Shown one piece after another: positions 6,767 to 14,478 of a stretch of 24,721 nt of DNA. The stretch spans positions 1-24,721 of the forward strand of contig CALDSL010000435.1 in assembly GCA_937920255.1 (NCBI GenBank). The letters are read 5' to 3'. The DNA comes from an uncultured Anaerolineaceae bacterium. GTDB lineage: Bacteria > Chloroflexota > Anaerolineae > Anaerolineales > Anaerolineaceae. Within the stretch, counting starts at the first letter, position 1. The number at the start of each line of letters is the position of its first letter. The notes under the pieces were generated by a model. It saw only the letters and a program-made list of their open reading frames with translations. It was not told the origin of the DNA and ran no database searches. Both the position numbers and the translations under genes were made by a program.

Positions 6767-8716
6767 TTAGTTCACGCTGGTGCCGGTGTTTGATTCTGTG
6801 TCCGAGCGGCGTTCCACCGGTCCATGCGAGCTGGTTTTTCCGTTACTTTTCCCGTTCTTTCGTTCCTGCACAGGAGATTCACTTGTGTAGTAGGAATCAT
6901 ACCCCTTGTAACGCGGGTAGTAGTAATTGTTATAGTGCCGGTACCCGCCATAGTAATAACCGCGCGAGCGCGGAATGCTGTTGAAGACGATCCCTGCGAC
7001 TTTAGCGCCTACCCGCCGGGTCTGCTCAAGGATGACCTTGATCGAGTCTCCGTGGGTTTTGCCGGGACGCACGATCAGCAAAACGGCGTCCACCCGGGCA
7101 GACAGGATCGACGCGTCTGACACCAGGAACGGAGGGCTGTCCAAAACAATGTAATCCACATGTTCCTGAGCTTCCGTCAGGAACTTAACCATCTTCTCAG
7201 AGGTCAACAATTCGGATGGGTTGGGCGGCAGGCTGCCGCTGGTTACCACCAGCAGCGGCGCGTCGGTGGGCTTGCGCATAATACTCTGCACGGTCTTGTC
7301 ATGAACAAAGTAGTCGCTCAGGCCCACGCGGTTGGGGATATTAAAGTATTTATGGATCTGCGGCCTTCGCAAGTCGGCATCGACCAGCAGCACGCGCTTT
7401 CCGCTCTGCGCCATTACCGCAGCAAGATTGACCGCCATGGTGGTTTTCCCCTCAGACGGGCTGGCGCTGGTGACAAGCAAGGTGCGGATGGGTTTATCCA
7501 CGCTGCTGAAGGCAAGATTGGTGCGCAGCGTGCGGAAGGCCTCCGCGACCGGTGAACGGGGTTGTTCGTTGACGAACACCGTATGGCGCTCTTCTTTCTT
7601 GACTTTCATTTGCGGGATATAGCCAATCACGGGTTGGTCGAACATCCGCGCCGCATCGTCGGGTGTCTTGATGGTGTCATCCAGAAATTCGACCAGGACG
7701 GCAAGACCGGCGGTGGCCAATAAGCCGATCAAACCGCCGATGATAGCCGAGTTCAGCGGGCGCGGGCTGATCGGCCCGGAGGCGGGCACAGCCATTTCGA
7801 CTTGCACCACATTCGGCGTGGTGCGAAGCCGGGCAAGGCGCACATCCTCGTAACTGGCCAGCAGATTGGCATAGATCTGCTGGTAGAGCGCCAGTGTATT
7901 GTTCATCTGGTCCAGCCGCGATGTATCGACCGCGGATGAGGAAGGCGTTTCACCAGCCCCCACCAGGTTCAAGTACATTTCCTGGTAAAACTTTAAACTG
8001 GACTGTAACTGGTCCAGGCGAAGCTCTTTTTCCTGCAACATCGCGGTTTGTTCGGGGCTTGGCTCGGGTTGGATACCGGGCAGCAAGGGATTGGTATCCT
8101 GGGGTTCGATGAGCGTGATTTCTTTCTGTACATCGAGGATCGAGGCTTCCAGTTGTTTGATCTGGGATTCGATGGTGGTTTTTTGGCTGGCGTACGATTC
8201 CTGAGAAACCTGGGCGATCTCGGTTTGCAGGCTGGCGATTTGCTCTTCCACCTGTGAAAGCTGCAAGCGCAGGCTGTCTTCCGAAGTCGAGAACTGGTTC
8301 GACTGCAGGCGGTCATTCTGTTCGATCAGCACTTTCACCAGAATATTGGCAATATCCGCGGCGTGCACCGGATCGCTGTCAAGAACTTCAAGGCTGATTA
8401 ACTGCGTATCGCGGACGATCTCAGCCGTAAACTGGCCTGCGCTGACAGGATAGCCAAGCTTTTCTGAGGCAGCCTGGATCACCGGCTGGGTTTTGAGCAG
8501 CAGGATATAGGTTTGCGCCAGTTGCTGGTTGCTCAAGTAGGAGATATCGTTGGCAACCGTGCTGGCCGGGCGGTTGAAGAGCATTTGGGTGGAGGCAGAA
8601 TACACCGGCGTTTCCCGCGAGGACAGATAATACCCACCGGCAGTACCAACAATCACTCCCAGGATCACCAGCCAGGCCCATTTTTGTGCAATATAAAAGT
8701 ATTGTTTCACATCCAT
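6767..8716 (-). CDS. Polysaccharide co-polymerase / BY-type tyrosine kinase (Wzz-Wzc-like)
   Basis: A 649-residue fusion that controls chain length and export of surface polysaccharide. The N-terminal Wzz part has membrane segments at about 13-33 and 322-342, with an extracytoplasmic coiled-coil region (about 145-300, many Gln/Leu heptads). The cytoplasmic kinase has Walker A SASPSEGKTT (417-426), Walker A' VLLVDADLRRP (442-452) and Walker B YIVLDSPP (522-529). A tyrosine cluster at 587-610 has 12 Tyr in 24 residues, the expected autophosphorylation tail, followed by a hydrophilic extension to 649. It is a one-piece (Wzc-like) rather than split CapA/CapB system. An AGAGG site precedes the ATG. 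No dedicated phosphatase lies next to it. Confidence 0.93.
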   Translation of the reverse strand: MDVKQYFYIAQKWAWLVILGVIVGTAGGYYLSSRETPVYSASTQMLFNRPASTVANDISYLSNQQLAQTYILLLKTQPVIQAASEKLGYPVSAGQFTAEIVRDTQLISLEVLDSDPVHAADIANILVKVLIEQNDRLQSNQFSTSEDSLRLQLSQVEEQIASLQTEIAQVSQESYASQKTTIESQIKQLEASILDVQKEITLIEPQDTNPLLPGIQPEPSPEQTAMLQEKELRLDQLQSSLKFYQEMYLNLVGAGETPSSSAVDTSRLDQMNNTLALYQQIYANLLASYEDVRLARLRTTPNVVQVEMAVPASGPISPRPLNSAIIGGLIGLLATAGLAVLVEFLDDTIKTPDDAARMFDQPVIGYIPQMKVKKEERHTVFVNEQPRSPVAEAFRTLRTNLAFSSVDKPIRTLLVTSASPSEGKTTMAVNLAAVMAQSGKRVLLVDADLRRPQIHKYFNIPNRVGLSDYFVHDKTVQSIMRKPTDAPLLVVTSGSLPPNPSELLTSEKMVKFLTEAQEHVDYIVLDSPPFLVSDASILSARVDAVLLIVRPGKTHGDSIKVILEQTRRVGAKVAGIVFNSIPRSRGYYYGGYRHYNNYYYPRYKGYDSYYTSESPVQERKNGKSNGKTSSHGPVERRSDTESNTGTSVN

Positions 8717-8786
8717 GATAACCTCTTCATCGTCCGGTTACTTTCCTGCGCGCGCCATACAGGCTCCGAACGCTTCTTCACTTTAA

Positions 8787-9917
8787 TTATGCAACCGATT
8801 TGACCACAGCGCAGACAACCGCGTTGATTTGCTCATCCGACAGTGATGGATACAGGGGGAGCGTTACTTCGCGGCTGGCGATCTCTTCGGTAATACCCAA
8901 GTCGAGCGGTTCATTTGAACGGTGTGCCTGGAAAAGGTGAATGGGCGGGTAGTGGATGCTGGTCTGTATACCCTCTGCCTTCATCTTTTCCATGAATACC
9001 TGGCGGTTCATCCCCCTGGGCAGTAAGATCGGAAAGATATGACCGGATGAAATTCCAGGGTGCGTTTCGAACGGGATAGTGATCTGCGGTACGGCCTCTT
9101 GCAAGGCAGAACGATACTGCTGCGCGATATCCCGCCGGCGCTGGTTGCCCTGAGCGAGCTTATGCAGTTGAGCAATCCCCATCGCGGATCGAATCTCGTC
9201 GATACGATAATTATAACCCAACTCAACCACGTCGTAACTAAAGGCATGGCCTTTGTGGCGGTCCCAGGTGAGGCTGGTCATGCCATGCGAGCGCAGCAGG
9301 CGCAGCTTTTCCGCCGCTTGCGGGTCGTCGGTTAACACCATGCCACCTTCGCCGACAGCCAGGTTTTTGTTGGAGAAGAAGCTGAAAGCGCCCACCAGGC
9401 CCCATGTGCCCATATGGCGGCCGTCCAAGTAGGTGCCGGCTGCGTGCGCGGCATCTTCCAGGATGATGAGATGATGGCGGTCGGCGATGGCTTGAATGGC
9501 GGGCATATCGCAGGGGTAACCTGCATAGTGCATCACCATGATCGCTTTGGTTTTCGGCGTGATGCTTGCTTCGATGCTGGCGGGTGAAATCGTCAGATCC
9601 TGCTGGCTGCAAATATCAGCGAAAACCGGTACAGCGCCCACGTAGCGCACCGCGTTCGCGGTGGCCACAAAACTGAGCGAAGGCACAATGACCTCATCAC
9701 CTGGGCCAATCCCGGCGGCCAGGCATGCCAGGTGCAGCCCGGCGGTGCAGTTTGTGACTCCGAAGGCATACTTTGCCCCGCAAAACGCTGCGAACTCCTG
9801 CTCGAACTGCTGCGAGCAGGCGCCCATGGTGAGCCATTTGCTGGTGACGACGGACTGCACGGCTTGCAGCTCTGCGTCGTCAAACTGTAAATCACTTAGG
9901 GGAACATTCCAGGTCAT
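8787..9917 (-). CDS. DegT/DnrJ/EryC1/StrS-family sugar aminotransferase
   Basis: PLP-dependent transamination of a keto-sugar nucleotide, making an amino sugar for the polysaccharide built by this operon. The protein has 376 residues from the ATG at 9917 (AAAGGAAAG upstream). Family landmarks are the SKWLTMGACSQQFE start, TNCTAGLHLACLA cofactor-phosphate loop, PSLSFVATANAV, D155 in LEDAAHAAG (pyridine nitrogen contact) and the Schiff-base Lys184 in FSFFSNKNLAVGEGGM. The tail has the SIHYPPIHL motif. It follows the sugar transferase by 20 bp. C4 aminotransferases such as PglE are the nearest functional idea; the exact sugar and position are not determined. Confidence 0.9.
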   Translation of the reverse strand: MTWNVPLSDLQFDDAELQAVQSVVTSKWLTMGACSQQFEQEFAAFCGAKYAFGVTNCTAGLHLACLAAGIGPGDEVIVPSLSFVATANAVRYVGAVPVFADICSQQDLTISPASIEASITPKTKAIMVMHYAGYPCDMPAIQAIADRHHLIILEDAAHAAGTYLDGRHMGTWGLVGAFSFFSNKNLAVGEGGMVLTDDPQAAEKLRLLRSHGMTSLTWDRHKGHAFSYDVVELGYNYRIDEIRSAMGIAQLHKLAQGNQRRRDIAQQYRSALQEAVPQITIPFETHPGISSGHIFPILLPRGMNRQVFMEKMKAEGIQTSIHYPPIHLFQAHRSNEPLDLGITEEIASREVTLPLYPSLSDEQINAVVCAVVKSVA

Positions 9918-9937
9918 GTACTTTCCTTTGTTGTGGG

Positions 9938-11620
9938 CTAACGCGCCAAGTAACGGTTTGACCCGTTGATTGCTCCGCCATGATGCCGGAGTTCCGATAA
10001 CCGGTTTTTCAAGGCATCCCATTGTTCTGACTGGGCCAGATTGTCCAAATCGTCGATCAGGCTTTCGGAGGTCTCCGCCAGCGGTTCCGCTGTATCATCC
10101 AGGTTCAAGGTATTGGCGATGGTAAAGCTCTTCTGCAAGGTATTGAGAATGTCGGGCAGAATCACCACAATCGACTCGCACTGGTTGCAGATTCTCAGGA
10201 TCCGGTTGCGGTCCTGGGCGGTAATATTGGTGATGGTAAAGAAGATGACGCCAATATCAAATTTCTTGGCAAGCATTGGAATCTGGCTGGTGGTGCCGAT
10301 AACCCGATGGGTCTCGTATTTCAGGCCCAATTTGCGCGGATCATCATCCACAATGCCAACCACGGTGAACGCCCGCGAAAGCTTGCTCTGCCTGAGAAAC
10401 CAGGTGGCGACCATGCTGTTTTCACCAGCGCCGACGATGAGGATGCGTTCGCCGACCGCGCTGGCGCCTCCGCGCATGCTAAGCCAGCGCGAGGCGAAAC
10501 CCGTCAGCAGGCGGTCTTTGTAGCGCATTACAACAAATCCGCTGAGCGTAACCAAAGCCGCCATGACAAGCAACCCGTCTGGCAGCCGGTCGAACCCAGG
10601 GAACAGGCGTTTGAACGGATAGATCGCGATCAGAATGGAAATCGCGGTCGATAACCCAAGGCTGAGCACATCCGAGGCCGGGGCGCGGTTCCATTCCACG
10701 GCGTATAAACCGAAGGCTGCGTTAATCAGGCTGAACAGGAGCGAGATCACCAGCGCAAACCCGATGGAAGGCAATATGCCGATATCCAGCGGGCCGGTAC
10801 TACGCCAGATGAGTCCGGCGAAGCCCAGCGAGGCAAAGGCAACCAGGGCATCCACTACCAGCCAGGTGAGGTAGCGGCTGGTGAAATTGGCCAGGGGTCC
10901 CCAGTACAGGCGGTACTCGGGGATCGGCATTTGTTTGATTTTTGGCAGCAGCACCACCAGTGTCCAGAAGATGATATCCAGATCGGTCAGGAAGGTGCGG
11001 TTCTTAATGTACAACATGTCCAACCGCAGCTTGGAGGGCAGGATGTCGCGCAGATAATCATCCAAAACAGAGTGCTGGTTTTGGAGTTGGGTTTCTTCAT
11101 CCCGGAAGAGGATGGTGGCCGGGCTTGTGATCCCCGGACGCACGGTGAAAAATTCTCTGCGTATCGACTGCGGCCAGCGTTCTGAGATTACTGGATCTTC
11201 GGGGCGCGGGCCAACCAGGCTCATGTCTCCCACCAGCACGTTCCAAAGCTGGGGCAGTTCGTTGATCTTTGTATTACGCAGCCAGGCGCCGAAGGGCGTG
11301 ATGCGCGCATCCCCTTTGCCGGTAACTGGCGAGCCCTGGTAGCTCTCCGGCTTTTCGTACATGGTGCGGAACTTGAGGATGCCAAAGATCTTCCCATCGC
11401 GGCCAATGCGCGGCCCGCGGTAAAACGTGGGGCCGGGCGAATCACGGCGCAGCCGGTAGGCGATCCAGATAAACAGAGGCGTAAGGAGTAGCAGCCCGAA
11501 CAGCGCGGCGGTGATGTCCATGCCACGGCGAAGGAACGCGTCCAGAAGAAGCATGCCGGAAAAAGTCTTTGTTCTCGGTTGGTTTATGCTGGCGTGCAGC
11601 GGTACGCTTGATTCGCTCAT
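9938..11620 (-). CDS. Polyprenyl-phosphate sugar phosphotransferase with C-terminal membrane and Rossmann domains (permuted order)
   Basis: Initiates surface glycan synthesis by moving a sugar-1-phosphate onto undecaprenyl phosphate. From the ATG at 11620 the protein has 560 residues. The phosphoglycosyltransferase core is at the N-terminus: a hydrophobic re-entrant segment (about 34-55), DSPGPTFYRGPRIGRDG, ILKFRTM, ELPQLWNVLVGDMSLVGPRPED and RPGITSP. It is followed by about four membrane segments (251-366) and a Rossmann-like CoA_binding_3-type domain (about 390-490, ILIVGAGENS...VVGIVDDDP). In WbaP-type enzymes that membrane-plus-Rossmann half comes first. The usual Asp of the DELPQ dyad is Asn120 here (KINELPQ). 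A TTG start at 11662 is possible, but ATG fits better. It is the first gene of the operon. Confidence 0.9.
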   Translation of the reverse strand: MSESSVPLHASINQPRTKTFSGMLLLDAFLRRGMDITAALFGLLLLTPLFIWIAYRLRRDSPGPTFYRGPRIGRDGKIFGILKFRTMYEKPESYQGSPVTGKGDARITPFGAWLRNTKINELPQLWNVLVGDMSLVGPRPEDPVISERWPQSIRREFFTVRPGITSPATILFRDEETQLQNQHSVLDDYLRDILPSKLRLDMLYIKNRTFLTDLDIIFWTLVVLLPKIKQMPIPEYRLYWGPLANFTSRYLTWLVVDALVAFASLGFAGLIWRSTGPLDIGILPSIGFALVISLLFSLINAAFGLYAVEWNRAPASDVLSLGLSTAISILIAIYPFKRLFPGFDRLPDGLLVMAALVTLSGFVVMRYKDRLLTGFASRWLSMRGGASAVGERILIVGAGENSMVATWFLRQSKLSRAFTVVGIVDDDPRKLGLKYETHRVIGTTSQIPMLAKKFDIGVIFFTITNITAQDRNRILRICNQCESIVVILPDILNTLQKSFTIANTLNLDDTAEPLAETSESLIDDLDNLAQSEQWDALKNRLSELRHHGGAINGSNRYLAR

Positions 11621-11672
11621 TATTTTTCTTTTTTCCTGTCCCCAGAAGAAACATGAGAGCAAAATTAATGCG

Positions 11673-11681
11673 ATTGTATCA
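11673..11681 (-). promoter_or_regulatory. Probable extended -10 promoter of the polysaccharide operon
   Basis: The minus strand reads TGaTACAAT, an extended -10 element matching TGnTATAAT with one change. It lies 52 bases before the first ATG, giving a leader of about 46 nt. No convincing -35 box is seen, which is tolerable for an extended -10 promoter. Confidence 0.45.
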
Positions 11682-12006
11682 CGGTGCAGCTTTGCCGTAT
11701 CTTACAGTTTGGTAAACGCGAAAATCCATTCTGGTGTCTGTTACAAGATTTACACCAGATGGAAGTCATGCAGCAATGGGGTTTGGCGTTTTCGTCGAGT
11801 GGGCGGCGTAGTAATTAATATGTAAAGCAGGGCTATTACGATAAATATAACGAGAGAACGGAAAATTTATTACGGGAATCTGAAAAATACACAGCAAAAT
11901 CGTCCTCCATCAAGCAGATTGATGTTTACAAAGTTTCATAACCCCCGCAACGCTCATGCGATGTGGTGAAAATCGAACCCTGTCAGCGCCGATCAACCGA
12001 GATTGC
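11682..12006. other. AT-rich intergenic spacer without a gene
   Basis: About 325 bp between the polysaccharide promoter and the inositol-phosphatase gene, clearly more AT-rich than the coding DNA on either side. It holds the inverted repeat at 11730-11759 and a small hairpin (CATCAA/TTGATG, 11908-11924). I find no convincing ORF with a ribosome site, no tRNA and no recognisable riboswitch. It probably contains the operon control region and the 3' end of the phosphatase transcript. Confidence 0.5.
11730..11759. repeat. 8-bp inverted repeat upstream of the polysaccharide promoter
   Basis: TCTGGTGT (11730-11737) and ACACCAGA (11752-11759) are perfect reverse complements with a 14-bp spacer. The repeat sits about 50-80 bp upstream of the putative promoter, a normal position for an activator or repressor site. 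The repeat is seen; the role is inferred. Confidence 0.4.
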
Positions 12007-12777
12007 TTAGGCTCTTAATTCCCGTAATATCGGCTGGTGCAGATGGCGGTTGGTGGCCAGAATGCTGCGTCCAAAGACGTCAAACGGGCGCCCGTCCCAC
12101 AGCGAAACCTGCCCTCCGGCCTCAGCAAGGATCAGCGATCCGGCGGCTACGTCCCACGGCTCGATCTCCTGCTCCCAGTAGCCGTCCAGGCGGCCGGCGG
12201 CTGTGTGAGCAAGGTCGGCGGCGGCGCAACCATCGCAGCGCACCGACACGGCGCGCTTGGTCATGCGTTGGTACTCGCTCAGGTTGTCGTCGAGACGATC
12301 CCACACGCCATAGGGAAAACCGCTGGCGAGCAGCGCCGAACCCAACTCGCTCGTATCGCTGACATGGATCGGTCGTCCGTTGAGGAATGCGCCCTTGCCA
12401 ACCTCGGCGGTGTACAGTTCGTCCAGTAGCGGGTTGTAGATCACCCCCACCACCGGTTGGCGGTCGACCACCAACCCGACTGAGACGCAAAACAGCGGGT
12501 AGCCATGAGCGTAGTTATTGGTGCCGTCCAGCGGATCAACCACCCACAACCGGCGGGCATCCGGCCGGACGCGCGTGTTTTCTTCGCCGTAGTAACCGTC
12601 GCCGGGGAAGGTATCCAGCAGCATCGCGGAGATCAATTCTTCGCAGCGGCGGTCAACGTGGGTCACCAGGTTGCCGGCGCCTTTCAATTCGATCTGGAGC
12701 GGCTGGAGATAATTCTGGCGCTGGAGTTCCCCCGCAGCGCGGGCGGCCTGTACGGCGATTTCGAGTTCGGTAGGCAT
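12007..12777 (-). CDS. Inositol monophosphatase family protein (SuhB/FIG superfamily)
   Basis: Mg-dependent sugar or inositol phosphate phosphatase. From the ATG at 12777 it has 256 residues, the usual family length. Metal-site motifs are GEE (64-66), the VDPLDGTNNYAHG block (D81 and D84) and EPWDVAAGSLILAEAGG (D209). Substrates in this superfamily include myo-inositol 1-phosphate, fructose 1,6-bisphosphate and histidinol phosphate, and the sequence does not choose among them. A longer in-frame start at 12918 would add 47 residues lacking homology-like content. It stands alone, with non-coding spacers on both sides. Confidence 0.9.
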   Translation of the reverse strand: MPTELEIAVQAARAAGELQRQNYLQPLQIELKGAGNLVTHVDRRCEELISAMLLDTFPGDGYYGEENTRVRPDARRLWVVDPLDGTNNYAHGYPLFCVSVGLVVDRQPVVGVIYNPLLDELYTAEVGKGAFLNGRPIHVSDTSELGSALLASGFPYGVWDRLDDNLSEYQRMTKRAVSVRCDGCAAADLAHTAAGRLDGYWEQEIEPWDVAAGSLILAEAGGQVSLWDGRPFDVFGRSILATNRHLHQPILRELRA

Positions 12778-12949
12778 GAGGCAATAACGACCCTTCTTTG
12801 GTAAATGTATTCTTGCGCGATTAAGTGTAACCCCAAGCAGGCAAAATGGGGCGCGGTTACGAATAATTGTAGGGGTGGACACGCAGTTCACCTGCTCCAA
12901 TTTGATCAGTAAGTTCATAAACGAATAATGATGTATGGCGTTGATCCCA

Positions 12950-13099
12950 CCCCCTCCAACCTCCCCCCAAATCGCAAAAAAAAGCGATTTAGGGGGAGGC
13001 TAACCCACGTGGCAGCCCAGAACATGGATGGAGCGTGACGGAAGTGGTTTCGCCTCCCTCTATTTCCGGTTTTTGAAAATGGGGGGAGGTTGGAGGGGG
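12950..13099. repeat. Inner perfect inverted repeat, 20-bp arms (MITE-like)
   Basis: CCCCCTCCAACCTCCCCCCA (12950-12969) is the exact reverse complement of 13080-13099. The 150-bp unit has no ORF and no clear target-site duplication. It could be a small non-autonomous element or a transcript hairpin. Confidence 0.7.
12960..12999. repeat. Stable hairpin inside the left inner arm
   Basis: AAATCGC, eight A, GCGATTT form a 7-bp stem and A8 loop (12969-12990). The stem continues outward through CCTCCCCC/GGGGGAGG after one C-A mismatch, about 15 pairs in all. It would compete with the longer 150-bp fold. On the minus strand the loop is a T8 run. Confidence 0.6.
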
Positions 13100-13187
13100 C
13101 GCCTGTGTAAATTAGATCATTAATACAATTGTTGGAATAAATGCAGGGCTGTGTCCGCCCCTACAGAACGAACAACAACGAAGACAT

Positions 13188-14351
13188 CTACACCGCGGGC
13201 AGGTGGATGGTGAAGGTGCTGCCCGCGCCAAGCTGGCTCTTGACGTTGATGTAGCCCTGGTGCTGTTCGATCACCGCGCGGGCGATGGACAGGCCGATCC
13301 CCGCGCCGCGAAAGAGCCGGTCGCCAACCTTGTCGATGTGGAAGAAGCGGTCAAAGATGAACGGCACCGCTTCTTCGGGAATGCCGACTCCATCGTCTTC
13401 GACGACCACCGTCACGCCACCCGGGTCGGGCACGACGTCCACGCGCACCTCGCCGCAGGGGTGGCTGAATTTGACCGCATTGTCCAGCACGGCCAGTACG
13501 GCGCGTTCCAGGCTCTTGACGTCGCCGCGCGTTTCGGGCAACCCGGGGGCGATGTTGACCTTCACGCCAACTGTGGCGGCCGTGGTTTTGCCGTTGAGTC
13601 TCTCCACCGACTGCATCACAATCTTGCCCATATCCACCGGACGGAATTCGGGCAAGATCAGATCCATTTCCTGCAGAAAGAGGATGTTGTTGGTGATGGA
13701 AATAATATCCTGCAGGTTGCGCGAGACGGTTTCGAGGGCGCTATTCAGAGCGTCGGTCTTGAGCATTCCTGAGCGGATCACCTGAAGGAAACCGCTGGCG
13801 GTGGCCAGCGGTGTGCGCAACTCATGCGCAATGGTGGTCAGAAACTGGCTGCGCGCGTGCTCCTGCTCGGCGAGCTGCTGGTAAGCTCCAGCCAGCTCCT
13901 GGGCTTTGTAGCGCAGATCTTCAATCGCCATCTGGTCATTTTCACGCAGCCGGCGGCTGACCTCTCGCACCATGGTGAGCGAGAGGATGTTGCTACTCTG
14001 CAGCAGGTTGTGAAAATCGTCTTTGTCCAATTCCAGCACGCGGACATCGGTGAGAGCCGTCACACTCGCCCCACGCGGCGCGTTGTGGATCAGCGCCATT
14101 TCTCCAAAAAAGTCGCCCGGCTGAAGAGTCTTCAGTGGGCGCACTTCGCTGGCATTGATGCGTTTAGTCACCTGCACGCAGCCCTCCAGCAGCACATAAA
14201 AAACGCTTTCCAGAGTATCTTCGTGGCACAAAACGGTTCCGGCAGGGTAGACGCACACCTGCCCGGCGGCGCTCATTTCACGCGCTTCCTGCTCGGCAAT
14301 ACCTGGAAATCCACGCAGGAGTACATCCACAGGCGAAATACTGGCGAGCAT
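13188..14351 (-). CDS. Soluble sensor histidine kinase with N-terminal cyclic-nucleotide-binding-like domain
   Basis: A 387-residue kinase with no membrane segment. The N-terminal domain (about 10-125) is a CRP/cNMP fold with a phosphate-binding-cassette-like stretch GDFFGEMALIHNAPRGASVTA (Arg93). A helical linker (about 128-165) leads to a HisKA domain with phospho-acceptor His176 (IAHELRTP). The ATPase domain has an N box (LAVLDNAVKFS, N291), G1 EDDGVGI and G2 RGAGIGLSIA. It should sense a cytoplasmic nucleotide or similar ligand and phosphorylate a response regulator, but no receiver or output gene lies nearby. A strong AGGAGG lies 4 bases before the ATG. Confidence 0.92.
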   Translation of the reverse strand: MLASISPVDVLLRGFPGIAEQEAREMSAAGQVCVYPAGTVLCHEDTLESVFYVLLEGCVQVTKRINASEVRPLKTLQPGDFFGEMALIHNAPRGASVTALTDVRVLELDKDDFHNLLQSSNILSLTMVREVSRRLRENDQMAIEDLRYKAQELAGAYQQLAEQEHARSQFLTTIAHELRTPLATASGFLQVIRSGMLKTDALNSALETVSRNLQDIISITNNILFLQEMDLILPEFRPVDMGKIVMQSVERLNGKTTAATVGVKVNIAPGLPETRGDVKSLERAVLAVLDNAVKFSHPCGEVRVDVVPDPGGVTVVVEDDGVGIPEEAVPFIFDRFFHIDKVGDRLFRGAGIGLSIARAVIEQHQGYINVKSQLGAGSTFTIHLPAV

Positions 14352-14414
14352 GCGCCCTCCTGATCTACAACGCTTCTTGGTTTTGGGTCAGCGTATCGGC
14401 TGAATATTTCCTTA

Positions 14415-14420
14415 ATTATA
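14415..14420 (-). promoter_or_regulatory. Possible -10 box of the sensor kinase gene
   Basis: The minus strand has a consensus TATAAT about 64 bases before the kinase ATG, in the 105-bp gap after the SpoU gene. No clear -35 box is seen. The gap and hairpin upstream suggest the kinase has its own promoter rather than belonging to the long operon. Confidence 0.4.
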
Positions 14421-14450
14421 GGAGGCTTTGTCTTTTCCATGCGCTACTTT

Positions 14451-14478
14451 TCCGACCTAACGAACTTGTAAGGTCGGA
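14451..14478 (-). terminator. Hairpin spanning the stop codon of the SpoU gene
   Basis: TCCGACCT (14451-14458) and AGGTCGGA (14471-14478) pair perfectly around a 12-base loop, with extra A/T pairing outside after a bulge. The TAG stop falls at the loop-stem junction. No strong U run follows, so it is a weak or RNA-stabilising terminator at best. Confidence 0.35.

Larger units (their letters stand above)
12868..13165. repeat. Outer inverted repeat, 15-bp arms
   Basis: TGTAGGGGTGGACAC at 12868-12882 and GTGTCCGCCCCTACA at 13151-13165 match as reverse complements at 14 of 15 positions. They enclose a 298-bp unit containing the inner repeat. Sequences of the TGTAGGGGCGGAC type are, from memory, frequent interspersed motifs in several GC-rich and cyanobacterial genomes; copy number here is unknown. 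Confidence 0.65.
12778..13187. other. 410-bp non-coding spacer made of nested inverted repeats
   Basis: There is no credible gene. The spacer is organised as an outer 15-bp inverted repeat (12868-13165), an inner 20-bp perfect inverted repeat (12950-13099) and a hairpin within the left inner arm (12960-12999). It separates the inositol-phosphatase gene from the 3' end of the sensor kinase. It looks like an interspersed repeat or miniature element rather than a promoter. Confidence 0.6.

Noticed and set aside
12778..12918. 47-residue extension of the inositol-phosphatase family protein
   Set aside because: Homologues begin near the ATG at 12777, and the added stretch has no recognisable content.
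12950..13099. CRISPR repeat or tRNA
   Set aside because: There are only two arms in inverted orientation, no regular spacers and no cloverleaf.
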